A stretch of 64,000 bases of DNA from Allosphingosinicella deserti (GCF_003012735.1 NZ_PXYI01000002.1:496001-560000); one strand, 5' to 3'. Shown: positions 23,949-32,987, numbered from the stretch's first letter. Notes: generated by a model from the letters alone, not told the origin. Made by a program: numbers and translations.

Positions 23949-24382
23949 GCGTGCCGCCCCCGCGCCGCGGTGCGGCGCGCGCGCAGCAATGCGGCGCTGG
24001 AGATGTCGTCGATCATCGCCTGTTCGGCGGTGGCGGCGGTCAGTGCGGCCGAGGCCCGGAAGCCGTCGGCGGCGGTTTCCATCGCCTTCATCGAGCCGTA
24101 GACGTCGGTCGCCTCGTCACGCAGACGGTCGAGGCGCGCGGCCGAGGCGGCGCGATCCTGTTCCAGCCGCTCGCGCAGCATGCGCATGCGGCTGACATAG
24201 GCGAAGCTCGACATCATCGGATCGGCGCCGGCAAGCTGCACTTCGGCGGCGGCGGTGGCAAGCGCCGCCTGCTTCGCCTGTTCGAGTGCGACCAGCTGAC
24301 TGGTCTCGCTGCCGATGGCCATGCCGACACGGTCGATTTCGCGCTGCTGAATACGAAGCGCGGTGTCGAACGGAGTTTTCAT
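23945..24382 (-). CDS. fliJ: Flagellar export chaperone FliJ
   Basis: 145-residue, almost fully alpha-helical, coiled-coil protein (MKTPFDTALRIQQREIDRVGMAI..., heptads through about residue 100). It fits FliJ in size, helicity and position directly after fliI. FliJ is the central stalk of the FliI ATPase ring and escorts export substrates. It overlaps fliI and the transglycosylase gene by 4 nt on each side, so translation is coupled. The sequence itself is weakly conserved; context carries much of the call. Confidence 0.8.
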   Translation of the reverse strand: MKTPFDTALRIQQREIDRVGMAIGSETSQLVALEQAKQAALATAAAEVQLAGADPMMSSFAYVSRMRMLRERLEQDRAASAARLDRLRDEATDVYGSMKAMETAADGFRASAALTAATAEQAMIDDISSAALLRARRTAARGRHA

Positions 24383-25713
24383 GCGTCACCCTGGTGTTCG
24401 GGGGCGAGGATCGCCTCGAGCGCGGCGAAGCTCTCGTCGGCGCGGCCCTGATCGGATTTGCCCTGCTTGAGCAGGTTCTCGATGGCGGGAGCGAGGTGGA
24501 TAGCCCGGTCGACCTCTTCGCGGGTGCCTTCCTTGTAGGCGCCGAGACGAATCATCTCCTCCATGTCCCCATAAGTGGCGAGCGCGCGCTTGGCCTCGTT
24601 GCGCAGCACGTTCTGCTCGGGCGTGTGTGCCGCAGGCAGGGTGCGGCTTACCGATTTCAGCACGTCGATCGCGGGATAGCGGCCGCGATCCGCAATCCGC
24701 CGGCTCATCACGACGTGGCCGTCCAGAATGCCGCGAACGGCGTCCGCAACCGGCTCATTATGGTCGTCGCCGTCGACCAATACCGTGAACAGGCCGGTGA
24801 TGCTGCCTTCACCCGGACGACCGGGACCCGCGCGTTCCAGCAGGCGCGGAAGCTCGGCGAAAACGGTCGGCGTATAGCCCTTGGTCGCCGGCGGCTCGCC
24901 GCTGGCAAGGCCGATCTCGCGCTGCGCCATCGCGAAACGGGTGACCGAATCCATAAGACAGAGAACGCGCAGGCCCTGGGCGCGGAAATGCTCGGCGACG
25001 GCCAGGGTCGTCCACGCCGCCTGGCGTCGCATCAGGGCGGGCTCGTCCGAAGTTGCGACAACGACGACGCTGCGGGCCAGGCCCTCCTCGCCGAGATCGT
25101 CCTCGACGAATTCCTGAACCTCGCGGCCGCGCTCACCGATGAGGCCGATCACGGCGACGTCGCATTCGGTCCAGCGGGCGAGCATCGACAGCAATACCGA
25201 CTTGCCGACGCCGGACCCTGCGAACAAGCCAAGCCGCTGGCCGACACAGAGCGGCGCGAAGATGTCGAGAGCGCGCACGCCGGTCTCGATCTTGGCGCCG
25301 ACGCGGGTTCGCGCAGCGGCCGGAGGCGGTGCGGCCTTGATCGGACGCGGCACTTCGCCGCGCGGAAGAACGCCCTTGCCGTCGACCGGGCGGCCGAGAC
25401 CGTCGATCATTCGGCCCAGCCAGGCCTCGCACGGCCGCAGCGAGAAGCGGCCGGCCTTCAAATCGGCGCGGGCACCGGACGTGATCCCCTGGGGATCGCT
25501 GAACGGAAGGCAATGGGCAATGCCGCGATCGAGGCCTGTCACTTCCGCCTCGACCGGTTCCTCGCTGCCCTCGATCCGCACGCGCGCGCCGATCTGTGCC
25601 GCGCCCGAGAGGCCTTCGACCTCGATCAGGGCGCCACGCACCGCGACGACCCGCCCGAACCGAAGATCGGGCGAGAGGTCGCGTACAGCAGAGGCGGCGG
25701 CGGCGGCAAGCAT
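24379..25713 (-). CDS. fliI: Flagellum-specific ATPase FliI
   Basis: 444-residue F1-ATPase-like motor of the flagellar type III export apparatus. The Walker A is GLFAGSGVGKSVLL (about residue 165), with LIGERGREVQEF and the Walker B region VLCLMDSVTRFAMAQRE. The N-terminal beta-domain and C-terminal helical domain are present and length is normal. I use the ATG at 25713, 5 bp after the flbT stop (MLAAAAASAVRDLSPDLRFGRV); the longer frame overlaps flbT and has no similarity. The partner fliH is not in this window. Confidence 0.96.
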   Translation of the reverse strand: MLAAAAASAVRDLSPDLRFGRVVAVRGALIEVEGLSGAAQIGARVRIEGSEEPVEAEVTGLDRGIAHCLPFSDPQGITSGARADLKAGRFSLRPCEAWLGRMIDGLGRPVDGKGVLPRGEVPRPIKAAPPPAAARTRVGAKIETGVRALDIFAPLCVGQRLGLFAGSGVGKSVLLSMLARWTECDVAVIGLIGERGREVQEFVEDDLGEEGLARSVVVVATSDEPALMRRQAAWTTLAVAEHFRAQGLRVLCLMDSVTRFAMAQREIGLASGEPPATKGYTPTVFAELPRLLERAGPGRPGEGSITGLFTVLVDGDDHNEPVADAVRGILDGHVVMSRRIADRGRYPAIDVLKSVSRTLPAAHTPEQNVLRNEAKRALATYGDMEEMIRLGAYKEGTREEVDRAIHLAPAIENLLKQGKSDQGRADESFAALEAILAPEHQGDA

Positions 25714-25718
25714 GGGCT

Positions 25719-26117
25719 TCAGGCCGCTTCGGCCGGCGCGAGAAGCTGGGCTTCGTAGTTCATCAGCCAGCGGCAATCGGCAAGTGCCGCATAGAATTGC
25801 TGGCACGCGACCTTTTGCGCGAAGCTCACGCAGGTCGCCTGGGCTTCGGGCGCCTTGAGTGCGGCGAGCAGCTCGCGCACCAGATCGATGATATTGTCTT
25901 GGTGGACGGTCCGTTCGCCGCCGTCGATATAGGCCATCATGCACGCGAAATAGAGCCGTTTGGCGGGAGTGTTCGCCTCTTCCGGGCTCATCACGTCGCG
26001 CCCGCGCAGCACGCTTGCACCATTTTCGAGGCGCAGATCCGTCCGCCCGACGGAGCGCAGCACCGCGCCGTTCACAATTACTTTTTCGCCATCGCGCAGG
26101 GAAATTCGAAGCGACAT
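25719..26117 (-). CDS. flbT: Flagellin post-transcriptional regulator FlbT
   Basis: 132-residue FlbT. In Caulobacter FlbT binds the 5' region of flagellin mRNA and promotes its decay until hook assembly is complete. Family signature: MSLRISLRDGEKVIVNGAVLRS, then GASVLRGRDVMSPEEANTPAKRLYFACMMAY. It is first gene of the flbT-fliI-fliJ-transglycosylase operon, divergent from flgE, and its promoter shares a palindromic site with flgE. Its usual partner flaF is not seen here. Confidence 0.93.
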   Translation of the reverse strand: MSLRISLRDGEKVIVNGAVLRSVGRTDLRLENGASVLRGRDVMSPEEANTPAKRLYFACMMAYIDGGERTVHQDNIIDLVRELLAALKAPEAQATCVSFAQKVACQQFYAALADCRWLMNYEAQLLAPAEAA

Positions 26118-26145
26118 CGTCTCGATCCTTCAGCCGTTTGACTGG

Positions 26146-26153
26146 ATTATAGG
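26146..26153 (-). promoter_or_regulatory. -10 box of flbT operon
   Basis: Minus strand CGTCCTATAATCC, with TATAAT at 26151-26146, 29 bp before the flbT start. It is about 40 bp from the centre of the GGCAAA-T-TTTGCC palindrome. No good -35. Confidence 0.6.
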
Positions 26154-26181
26154 ACGGTTGCGCAGCCTCGACGCGGAACTA

Positions 26182-26194
26182 GGCAAATTTTGCC
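26182..26194. promoter_or_regulatory. Palindrome GGCAAA-T-TTTGCC between flbT and flgE promoters
   Basis: Perfect 13-bp palindrome. Its centre lies about 38 bp from the flgE -10 box and about 40 bp from the flbT -10 box, the usual place for an activator of both divergent promoters. The same palindrome with a different centre base occurs at 36745-36757 between fliL and flgF. The FlbD-like protein at 47979 is the obvious candidate binder (inference). Confidence 0.65.
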
Positions 26195-26216
26195 CATTGT
26201 TGGTTCCACTCGAACC

Positions 26217-26228
26217 TCATCCTACAAT
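26217..26228 (+). promoter_or_regulatory. -10 box of flgE
   Basis: TCATCCTACAAT, with TACAAT at 26223-26228, and TTGGTT 17 bp upstream as a weak -35. The flgE TTG start follows at 26282. Confidence 0.55.
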
Positions 26229-26281
26229 GATCGGGAACGATGGGCGCAGAACGCCGGCCGACTACTTTCAGGAGATATACG

Positions 26282-27589
26282 TTGAGCCTCTATTCCGCGC
26301 TTTATGCCGGCGTTTCGGGCCTTTCCGCGCAGTCCAGCGCGATGGCCGGGGTCGCTGACAACATCACCAACATCAATACTGTCGGTTACAAGTCCGTGCA
26401 GACTGAGTTCCGCACGCTCGTCACCGACGGCCGTTCCAAGAGCAGCTATTCCGCAGGCGGCGTCACCGCCGCGCCGCAGTCGCTGATCTCCAAGCAGGGC
26501 ATGCTGCAATCGTCGTCCAGCGACACCGACATCGCCATCGACGGTGCCGGCTTCTTCGTCGTGCGTGCCGACAGCAACCCGGGCAGCGAAGTCAGCTTCA
26601 CCCGCGCCGGGTCGTTCAAGCCGGATGCGGAAGGCTTTCTGCGCAACACCAGCGGCCTGATGCTGCAGGGCTGGCGTCTTGATACGAACGGCAATTATGT
26701 CGACACCGGCAGCCTCGACACGCTCGAGCCGGTGCGCCTGAGCGATCTGACCGGCACCGCAATGCCGACGTCGAAGCTGGAAATCCGCGCCAATCTTCAG
26801 TCGACCACTCCGGTGAATGCCGCGGCCGCTACCTACGCCGCCGGCCAGATCGCCAACGGCACGGTCGCGCCGCAATTCTCGCGCTCGATCGACGTTTATG
26901 ATGCGCAGGGCACCGCCCACCGCGTCACCGTCGGCTTCATCAAGGTCGGCGCCAACGAGTGGCAGGCCGAGGTCTATGGCGCCTCGACCGACGTGACCAA
27001 TGCGCTGGGTGGCGTGCCGGGCCTTATTGCGGCCGGCAAGGTCGAGTTCAACGGCGACGGCAGCCTGAAGTCGCTCCCGGCGACCTTCGACAACCTCACC
27101 CTCGGCTGGCAGAACAAGGCCGATCCGCTGACTCTGGATTTCAAGCTCGGTGACGCCGGAGCGCTCAACGGCTTGACTCAGTTCGGGAGTGAATCGGCTC
27201 TGATCTCGTCGATCGTCGATGGTGGCATGCTCGGCAATCTGGCCTCGATCGAAGTGTCGAAGACGGGCCGCGTCAGCGCCGTGTTCGACGACGGCACCAC
27301 GCGCGAAGTCTTCCAGCTGCCGATCGCGACTTTCGCCAATCCGGACGGCCTCACCCGCATGTCGGGCAACGCTTTCCAGATGTCGGCCCAGTCGGGCAAT
27401 TACGCGATCAACAAGGCGGGTGCTCTCGGTGCCGGTCAGATCGCCAGCAGCTCGCTCGAAGCGTCCAATGCCGATCTCGCCGGCGAGTTCACCAACATGA
27501 TCCGCTTCCAGCGCGCCTACAGCGCGTCGTCGAAGATCATCACCACCGTCGACGACATGCTTCAGGAAGTCTCCAACCTGAAGCGCTAA
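26282..27589 (+). CDS. flgE: Flagellar hook protein FlgE
   Basis: 435-residue hook subunit, exported by the flagellar system and polymerised into the curved universal joint. Family N-terminus SLYSALYAGVSGLSAQSSAMAGVADNITNINTVGYK, flagellar basal-body core DTDIAIDGAGFFVV, and C-terminal heptad segment LEASNADLAGEFTNMI...SSKIITTVDDMLQEV. The start is a TTG at 26282, chosen because CAGGAGAT lies 8 nt upstream and it begins the family sequence; the frame opens at 26240 without similarity. First gene of the flgE-flgK-flgL run. Confidence 0.95.
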   Translation: MSLYSALYAGVSGLSAQSSAMAGVADNITNINTVGYKSVQTEFRTLVTDGRSKSSYSAGGVTAAPQSLISKQGMLQSSSSDTDIAIDGAGFFVVRADSNPGSEVSFTRAGSFKPDAEGFLRNTSGLMLQGWRLDTNGNYVDTGSLDTLEPVRLSDLTGTAMPTSKLEIRANLQSTTPVNAAAATYAAGQIANGTVAPQFSRSIDVYDAQGTAHRVTVGFIKVGANEWQAEVYGASTDVTNALGGVPGLIAAGKVEFNGDGSLKSLPATFDNLTLGWQNKADPLTLDFKLGDAGALNGLTQFGSESALISSIVDGGMLGNLASIEVSKTGRVSAVFDDGTTREVFQLPIATFANPDGLTRMSGNAFQMSAQSGNYAINKAGALGAGQIASSSLEASNADLAGEFTNMIRFQRAYSASSKIITTVDDMLQEVSNLKR

Positions 27590-27599
27590 GCGACTAACG

Positions 27600-27623
27600 G
27601 GCCCGGCCGATCTCGGCCGGGCC
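27600..27623 (+). terminator. Hairpin between flgE and flgK
   Basis: GGCCCGGCCGA and TCGGCCGGGCC form a perfect 11-bp GC-rich stem 11 nt after the flgE stop. No T-run follows, so it more likely tempers read-through or protects the flgE mRNA end than fully stops transcription. Confidence 0.55.
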
Positions 27624-27656
27624 TCATTCCCCTGAAGTTCGAAGGAAGCGATCGGC

Positions 27657-29744
27657 GTGTCCCTCAACGAGATCCTCGGATCGGCAATTTCCGGCCTCAA
27701 CGCGTCCCAGTCGGGGCTGCGTTCCGTCTCGAACAACATCGCCAATGTGGGCACGCCCGGCTATGCGCGCGAGCGGGTCGGCCTGACCACGGCAGTGACC
27801 AATGGCCGGGTGAACGGCGTGATCGTCGGCGAGCCCGAGCGGGTCGCCGACCGCTTTCTCGAACTCAGCGTCTACAAGCGGTCCGGCGACATGGGTCAGT
27901 CGGAAGTCACCGCATCCTACATGGATCGTCTGCAGGCCTTGCTCGGCCAGCCGGGCTCCGAAGCCGGCCTTCCGGCGCGCCTCGACGCGATCTCGGCGTC
28001 CGCCGTTCGGTTGACCAGCGGCCAGGCCGCGAACCAGAATGCGTCGGCCTTCGTGGCCGACGTCGAGGACGCGATCAAATCGATCCGTCAGCTCGACGGT
28101 GACGTTTCGAGCCTGCGCACCGACGTGGAATCCGAGGTCGGCTACACGGTGGAAAGGGTCAACGGCCTGCTCACCCGCGTATACGAGCTCAACAACGAAG
28201 TGGCGCGTTTGCAGGGGCTCGGCAAGAGCCCGGCCGGCGCGATCGACCAGCGTGTCGCCGCGCTCGAAGAGCTGAGCACCATGGTCAAGGTCAGCGTTCG
28301 GGATCAGCCGGACGGCCGCGTGATCCTCGAAACGCCGCAGGGCGCGACGCTGCTCGACCGCCGTCTTCGCCAGCTCGATTATTCGACCGCCGGGACCGGC
28401 GTCGCCCAGCCCGTTTACCCCTCTATCGGCATTCGCTTCGCGGAACCGAGCGGCGCCCTCGGCGCCGCGACCGGCGACAAGATCGACAGCGCCGCGATCG
28501 GCGGCAAGCTCGGCGGCCTTATCGATCTGCGCGACCGCGCGCTGCCGCAATTTGCCGACAAGCTCGGCCAGCTGTTCGGCGGTCTCGCCCAGACGCTCAA
28601 TGCCGCGTCCAATGCTGGCAGCGCAGTGCCGCCGCCGTCCCGGCTCGATGGCCGCGCGACCGGTCTCGCCGGCACCGACCGGCTCGGCTTCACCGGCGCG
28701 ACGACGTTCGCGGTCACCAAGGCGAATGGCGATCTCGTCGCCAAGACCACGATCGATTTCTCCAGCGTTGCGACCGTCGGCGATGCGGTTGCGGCGATCA
28801 ACGCCGGCCTCGGCGGCGCTGCGACCGCGAGCTTCACCGATGGCAAGCTGGTGATTTCCGCCGCTGCGTCCGGCAACGGCGTCGCCACGGCGCAGGATGC
28901 GACCAACCCCAGCAGCCGCGGCGGCGTCGGCTTCTCCCAGTATTTCGGCCTGAACGATCTCGTCCGCAGCAACGACAGCCCGCTGGTACCGTCAGGCTTC
29001 ATCGGCACCGATCCGCATGGTTTCGCGGCCGGCCAGACCACCGACATCGTCCTGCGCGACGCGTCCGGCCGCTCGCTGACCAAGTTCACCTTGTCGCCGT
29101 CCGGGACCACGTTCAACGATCTGGTCGGCCAGCTGAACGCCAGCCCGCTCGGCGATTACGGTGATTTCGCGCTCGATCCCAAGGGACGGGTCCAGTTTCA
29201 GCCGGACGCCGCGATCGCCGGCGCGTCCCTGACGATCGTCTCCGATTCCACCGACCGCCTCGGCACCGGCCAGTCCTTCTCGGGCTTGATGTCGCTCACC
29301 GGTGCCTCGATGGGCCTGGGCACCGGCCAGATCCGGCCGGACATCGCGATGAACGCCGCCTTGATGCCCCTTGCCAAGCTGCAGACCGGCGCCGCCGTCG
29401 GCGAGCGCGCGCTCGGCCAGAGCGATTTCCGTGGCGGCACGCTGTTTATCGAAGAGCTCGGCAAGGCGGTCGATTTCGGATCCGGCGGCGTCGCCACCCT
29501 GGAGCGCTTCTCCGGCCTGCTGCTCGGCGGCGCCGGCACCGAGGCGGCACAGGCGACCGAAGCCTATGAGGATGCATCGGCCCGCCGCGACGACGCGGTC
29601 AACCGGCGCGACGGCTTCTCGGGCGTCAGCATCGACGAAGAGCTCGCCCAGATGGTCGTGCTCCAGAACAGCTATTCGGCGGCGGCGCGGGTCATCTCCA
29701 CCGCCACCGAAATGTACGACACACTCATCAACATGGTCCGCTGA
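27657..29744 (+). CDS. flgK: Flagellar hook-associated protein 1 FlgK
   Basis: 695-residue hook-filament junction protein. The GTG start is followed by SLNEILGSAISGLNASQSGLRSVSNNIANVGTPGYARE, the basal-body-rod N-terminus. The C-terminus has GFSGVSIDEELAQMVVLQNSYSAAARVISTATEMYDTLINMV, the matching helix. The centre is long and variable (Ala/Gly/Ser-rich). flgL starts 12 bp later. The size is at the upper side for alphaproteobacterial FlgK. Confidence 0.94.
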   Translation: MSLNEILGSAISGLNASQSGLRSVSNNIANVGTPGYARERVGLTTAVTNGRVNGVIVGEPERVADRFLELSVYKRSGDMGQSEVTASYMDRLQALLGQPGSEAGLPARLDAISASAVRLTSGQAANQNASAFVADVEDAIKSIRQLDGDVSSLRTDVESEVGYTVERVNGLLTRVYELNNEVARLQGLGKSPAGAIDQRVAALEELSTMVKVSVRDQPDGRVILETPQGATLLDRRLRQLDYSTAGTGVAQPVYPSIGIRFAEPSGALGAATGDKIDSAAIGGKLGGLIDLRDRALPQFADKLGQLFGGLAQTLNAASNAGSAVPPPSRLDGRATGLAGTDRLGFTGATTFAVTKANGDLVAKTTIDFSSVATVGDAVAAINAGLGGAATASFTDGKLVISAAASGNGVATAQDATNPSSRGGVGFSQYFGLNDLVRSNDSPLVPSGFIGTDPHGFAAGQTTDIVLRDASGRSLTKFTLSPSGTTFNDLVGQLNASPLGDYGDFALDPKGRVQFQPDAAIAGASLTIVSDSTDRLGTGQSFSGLMSLTGASMGLGTGQIRPDIAMNAALMPLAKLQTGAAVGERALGQSDFRGGTLFIEELGKAVDFGSGGVATLERFSGLLLGGAGTEAAQATEAYEDASARRDDAVNRRDGFSGVSIDEELAQMVVLQNSYSAAARVISTATEMYDTLINMVR

Positions 29745-29755
29745 GAGAGGCAAAC

Positions 29756-30664
29756 ATGAACCGCGTCGCCACCATCCCAATGCAGCGCAACCTGTCTACG
29801 GCCATTCAGAAGAGCCAGCAGCAGCTTGCCGAAACCCAGCTTCAGCTCGCCAGCGGCAAGAAGGCCCGCGATTATGCGGCACTCGGCACCCAGACCGTGC
29901 GCCAGATTTCGGCGCGCAGCCTGCTCGCCCGCCAGGAGGCGCAGAGCACCGTCGCCGACACCGTGGGCACCACGCTCAGCATGTACGACGTCAACATCAC
30001 GGCGATCGATACCTCGGTCAGCGACCTCAAGAAGTCGATGCTGAGCGCACTCGGCACCGGCCAGTCGGCCGGTCTGCAGGAAGCGATCGAGCAAGCCTTC
30101 CAGCAGATGCGCGCGTCGCTCAATGCGTCGGAGGGCGGCCTGCCCCTGTTCGCCGGCTCACAAACGGATTCGCTGCCGTTCAAGCCGGGCAAGCTTGCCG
30201 ACACGGCATCGATGACGGTCGCGGATGCCTTCTCGAACGACGGTATCCGGGCCTCGGCGCACGTCGCCGACGGCGTCGATGTCGAATATGGCGCCGGCGC
30301 TGACGAGGTCGGCTCCAAGATGTTCCTCGCCTTCCAGAAGCTGGCCCAGGCCGGCGACATCGGCGAGCAGCCGACCGCCGCGCAGAAGGCCGCCCTCACC
30401 GAAGCGATCGGCATGTTCAACGACGGCCTGGTCGACGTGCGCATGATCAATGCCGAGAATGGCCGCAAGCAGCAGCAGATCGAGACGCTCGGCGTCCGTG
30501 CGGAGGATCGCGCCGTGCTGCTCAAGGATCTGATCAAGAAGAACGAGGATGCCGATCTCGCCCAGGTCGCGATCGATCTCAACATCCAACAGACGACGCT
30601 CAAGGCGAGCTTCTCGGTCTTCTCGCAGCTGTCGACGCTGTCGCTGACCGATTACCTGCGCTGA
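29756..30664 (+). CDS. flgL: Flagellar hook-associated protein 3 FlgL
   Basis: 302-residue second junction protein, flagellin-like at both ends: NRVATIPMQRNLSTAIQKSQQQLAETQLQLASGKKARDYAALG at the start (split family match) and IDLNIQQTTLKASFSVFSQLSTLSLTDYLR at the end. Its position 12 bp after flgK fixes the identity. It ends the operon before a strong terminator. Confidence 0.93.
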   Translation: MNRVATIPMQRNLSTAIQKSQQQLAETQLQLASGKKARDYAALGTQTVRQISARSLLARQEAQSTVADTVGTTLSMYDVNITAIDTSVSDLKKSMLSALGTGQSAGLQEAIEQAFQQMRASLNASEGGLPLFAGSQTDSLPFKPGKLADTASMTVADAFSNDGIRASAHVADGVDVEYGAGADEVGSKMFLAFQKLAQAGDIGEQPTAAQKAALTEAIGMFNDGLVDVRMINAENGRKQQQIETLGVRAEDRAVLLKDLIKKNEDADLAQVAIDLNIQQTTLKASFSVFSQLSTLSLTDYLR

Positions 30665-30711
30665 CGGGCACGCGCGGCGATCCGCCGCGCTCTCATTCCT
30701 CGCGCTTCGAA

Positions 30712-30743
30712 GGGGCCGGATGCACAGCGCATCCGGCCCCTTT
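30712..30743 (+). terminator. Intrinsic terminator after flgL
   Basis: GGGGCCGGATGC, 5-nt loop, GCATCCGGCCCC and TTT: a perfect 12-bp stem, 48 nt after the flgL stop. Confidence 0.8.
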
Positions 30744-30863
30744 CACGTTTCCGCCGCAAGTTGCCGGGCAGCACCCTGGGCGGGCATGACGCAGTCCGGC
30801 CGGCGCTGCTCGTCGCAGCGCCGGCCGTCAGAGCGTCCGCCTAATGCGCGCGCGTGCGCGCCC

Positions 30864-32684
30864 TCAGCCGTGCTTGGGAATGTCGAGCAGGTCGGCGATG
30901 TCGCCGGCCGGGCTGGCCGAAGGGATCGCTGCCATCGCCTTGCTGAGCCGCTCCGGGTCGACCGAGGCTGGGTCGCTGGTCAAGGCGTCGAACGCAGCTG
31001 CGGTCGGCAGAGAGGCGAACGCACCGGCATAGCGGGCGCGCAGCGCGGCGATGTCCGGCTCGCGATGGGTCATCGCCAGCGCCACCGCATGGCGCAGGAT
31101 CGTCGCCTGGCCGACGTCGCTGAGCTTGCCGGCGGCAGGCAAGGCCGGGCCCGCCTCCGCGGCGAGCGCCGACCAGGCCCGCGCCTTCCACAGGATCTCT
31201 GCGCGCAACCCGGCCCCGTTCGGCACGTCCTGCAGCACGGCAAGCGCTTCCGAAGTCTTGCCGAGCTGGGTCAGCGCGACCGCTTCGACGCGGTGCCGTT
31301 CGGCCAGCATGTCCGGCGTATAGACCACGTTCGCGGTGTCGCGGATCGCCTTGAGCGCGAGATCGGGACGCCCGGCAAGGATGTGCAGCCGGCCGACCTT
31401 GGCCGAAAGCGGTCCCTTGGCGAGATCCTGGGCGCGCACATAAAGCTGATGCTGGAGCAGTTCGGCGGCTTTGGCGTAGAGGCCCGCGTTCTGCAGCCGA
31501 TCGGCGAAGCGGTTGACGAGCAGGTCGCCCTCGGCGCCGAGCGGCGCGAGATCGCGGAAATCCCAGTACAGGCCCAGCGCCTGATCGAGCGGCATGGTGT
31601 TGGTGGCATCGAGCACGCCGGCAAGCTGCTTCTGCAGCGCCGCGGCAAGCTGCGGACCTTCCGCGCCGAGCTCGAAATAATTGAACAGGGTAGAACCCGC
31701 GGCGAGCGCACCACGCGTATCGCCGGTGTCGCTTGCCAGGCGATAGCCAAGCTCGAGCGCGCGCCGTTCGATCGGGCCGCCGCGCCAGCCGTAGCGGAGG
31801 CGGTTGAGCTGCTCGATCGCGGCCTTGGGCGTGATGTCCTTGCGCGCGACGCTGTCTTCGATTCCGCTCAGCTCGGCGTCGAGCCGCTGCTCCTCGGTGC
31901 CGCTCTTGGCGACACGGCGCAGCTGGATACGTGCCTCGCCCGGCTTGCCGAGCGCGTAGAAAGCGCGGCCGCGCAGCAGATCGCCGGCGGGATCGCCGGA
32001 GCGCACCTGGCGCAGCGTCGTGACTGCAAGGTCGGCGCGGCCGGTGTCCAGCGCCGCATCGGCGATGGCGAGGACGAAGCGCTTGCGGTCGTCGCTGCTG
32101 CGGGCGTTGAGCGCCGGCAGAGCACAATTGAGCTGGCCGAGCGCCTGCTCGCCAAAGCCGGCTTCGGCCAACACCAGCAGCCGCCAGGCACAGGCCTCGG
32201 AATTGTCGGCGAGGCCGGGGCCGACCAGCGCGTCCAGCGCCTTTTCGGGCCGGCGCATCTGCGCATAGGCAGCGCCCTTGGCGAGCCGAAAGGCGTCGAC
32301 CAGCGCGAGGTCCGGATCATCCGCTTCCATCACCTCCAGCACGCCGGACGCTTCGCTGCCCAGCGACTGGCCGAGCAGGCTGATCGCATAGCGCCAGCGG
32401 GTGCGCTGCCGGTTTTCGGCGTCGGCGCGGGCGAGCGCCTTCCAAGCCTCGTCATGGCTGATCACCGTCCAGGCTTCATTGGCCTTGGGCAGCGACCGCT
32501 CCGAAAGTTCGGTCGCGAAGCCGGGCAGCCGGCCTTCCTGGCGCGCGTCGGGCTGCGGTACCGGGTGCACGAACAGGCCGTTGCCTTCGGGTGCAGGGCG
32601 TGCGCCGGTCACGGCTTCGGCGGCGGGGAGTGCCGCTACGGACAGCGCTGAAGCGGCGGCGGCGAGCAGCAGACGCGATTTCAT
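30864..32684 (-). CDS. Secreted TPR-like repeat protein of the flagellar cluster
   Basis: 606-residue protein with a Sec signal peptide (MKSRLLLAAAASALSVAALPAAEA), so probably periplasmic. The rest is Ala/Leu-rich paired helices resembling degenerate TPR or Sel1-type solenoid repeats, e.g. ALGKPGEARIQLRRVAKSG, NAGLYAKAAELLQHQLYV, LTQLGKTSEALAVLQDVPNG. No enzyme motif. It overlaps the upstream 89-codon membrane gene by 4 nt, forming a two-gene unit between flgL and the fliL-like gene. A periplasmic scaffold around the motor or rings is a reasonable guess, as TPR proteins serve in such roles elsewhere, but nothing in the sequence proves it. Confidence 0.75.
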   Translation of the reverse strand: MKSRLLLAAAASALSVAALPAAEAVTGARPAPEGNGLFVHPVPQPDARQEGRLPGFATELSERSLPKANEAWTVISHDEAWKALARADAENRQRTRWRYAISLLGQSLGSEASGVLEVMEADDPDLALVDAFRLAKGAAYAQMRRPEKALDALVGPGLADNSEACAWRLLVLAEAGFGEQALGQLNCALPALNARSSDDRKRFVLAIADAALDTGRADLAVTTLRQVRSGDPAGDLLRGRAFYALGKPGEARIQLRRVAKSGTEEQRLDAELSGIEDSVARKDITPKAAIEQLNRLRYGWRGGPIERRALELGYRLASDTGDTRGALAAGSTLFNYFELGAEGPQLAAALQKQLAGVLDATNTMPLDQALGLYWDFRDLAPLGAEGDLLVNRFADRLQNAGLYAKAAELLQHQLYVRAQDLAKGPLSAKVGRLHILAGRPDLALKAIRDTANVVYTPDMLAERHRVEAVALTQLGKTSEALAVLQDVPNGAGLRAEILWKARAWSALAAEAGPALPAAGKLSDVGQATILRHAVALAMTHREPDIAALRARYAGAFASLPTAAAFDALTSDPASVDPERLSKAMAAIPSASPAGDIADLLDIPKHG

Positions 32685-32950
32685 CGGGCGAGCCCCGGCA
32701 GGACGAACATCGTGAACGCGATACCGCCGGCCGCGCAGGCGAGCAGGAACAGCAGGATCGGCACCAGCGCCAGTCCGCCCTTCGCCTGTGCGGCCGCGGC
32801 GCCGCCGGTCAGACCGGTGCCGCGCTCGTCCATCGAGCCGCTGACGGCATCGGGATCGAAGTCGGTCGCGCGGCGCAGCGGGTGAGGCGGGGAACCGCCG
32901 TCGCGCTGACCGATGACTCTGACTTTTCCTGGCTTCTGATCGCGGCTCAT
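32681..32950 (-). CDS. Small single-span membrane protein
   Basis: 89-residue protein with a charged N-terminal half (MSRDQKPGKVRVIGQRDGG...) and one C-terminal transmembrane helix (LALVPILLFLLACAAGGIAFTMFVL). It has GGAGGG before its ATG and a CCTATAAT promoter 30 bp upstream. It overlaps the TPR-like gene by 4 nt, so the two products probably work together at the inner membrane/periplasm. No family recognised. Confidence 0.75.
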   Translation of the reverse strand: MSRDQKPGKVRVIGQRDGGSPPHPLRRATDFDPDAVSGSMDERGTGLTGGAAAAQAKGGLALVPILLFLLACAAGGIAFTMFVLPGLAR

Positions 32951-32979
32951 CCCAGCCCTCCGGGTAACGATTTGTTTCT

Positions 32980-32987
32980 ATTATAGG
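32980..32987 (-). promoter_or_regulatory. -10 box of the membrane protein/TPR operon
   Basis: Minus strand TTTCATCCTATAATAG, with TATAAT at 32985-32980, 30 bp before the ATG at 32950. It is the best match to the CATCCTATAAT pattern in the window; no -35 box recognised. Confidence 0.6.

Noticed and set aside
26141-26281. Sigma-54 (-24/-12) promoter for flgE
   Set aside because: No GG-N10-GC pair in a TTGGCAC/TTGC context at any flagellar start examined; TATAAT-like boxes are present instead.
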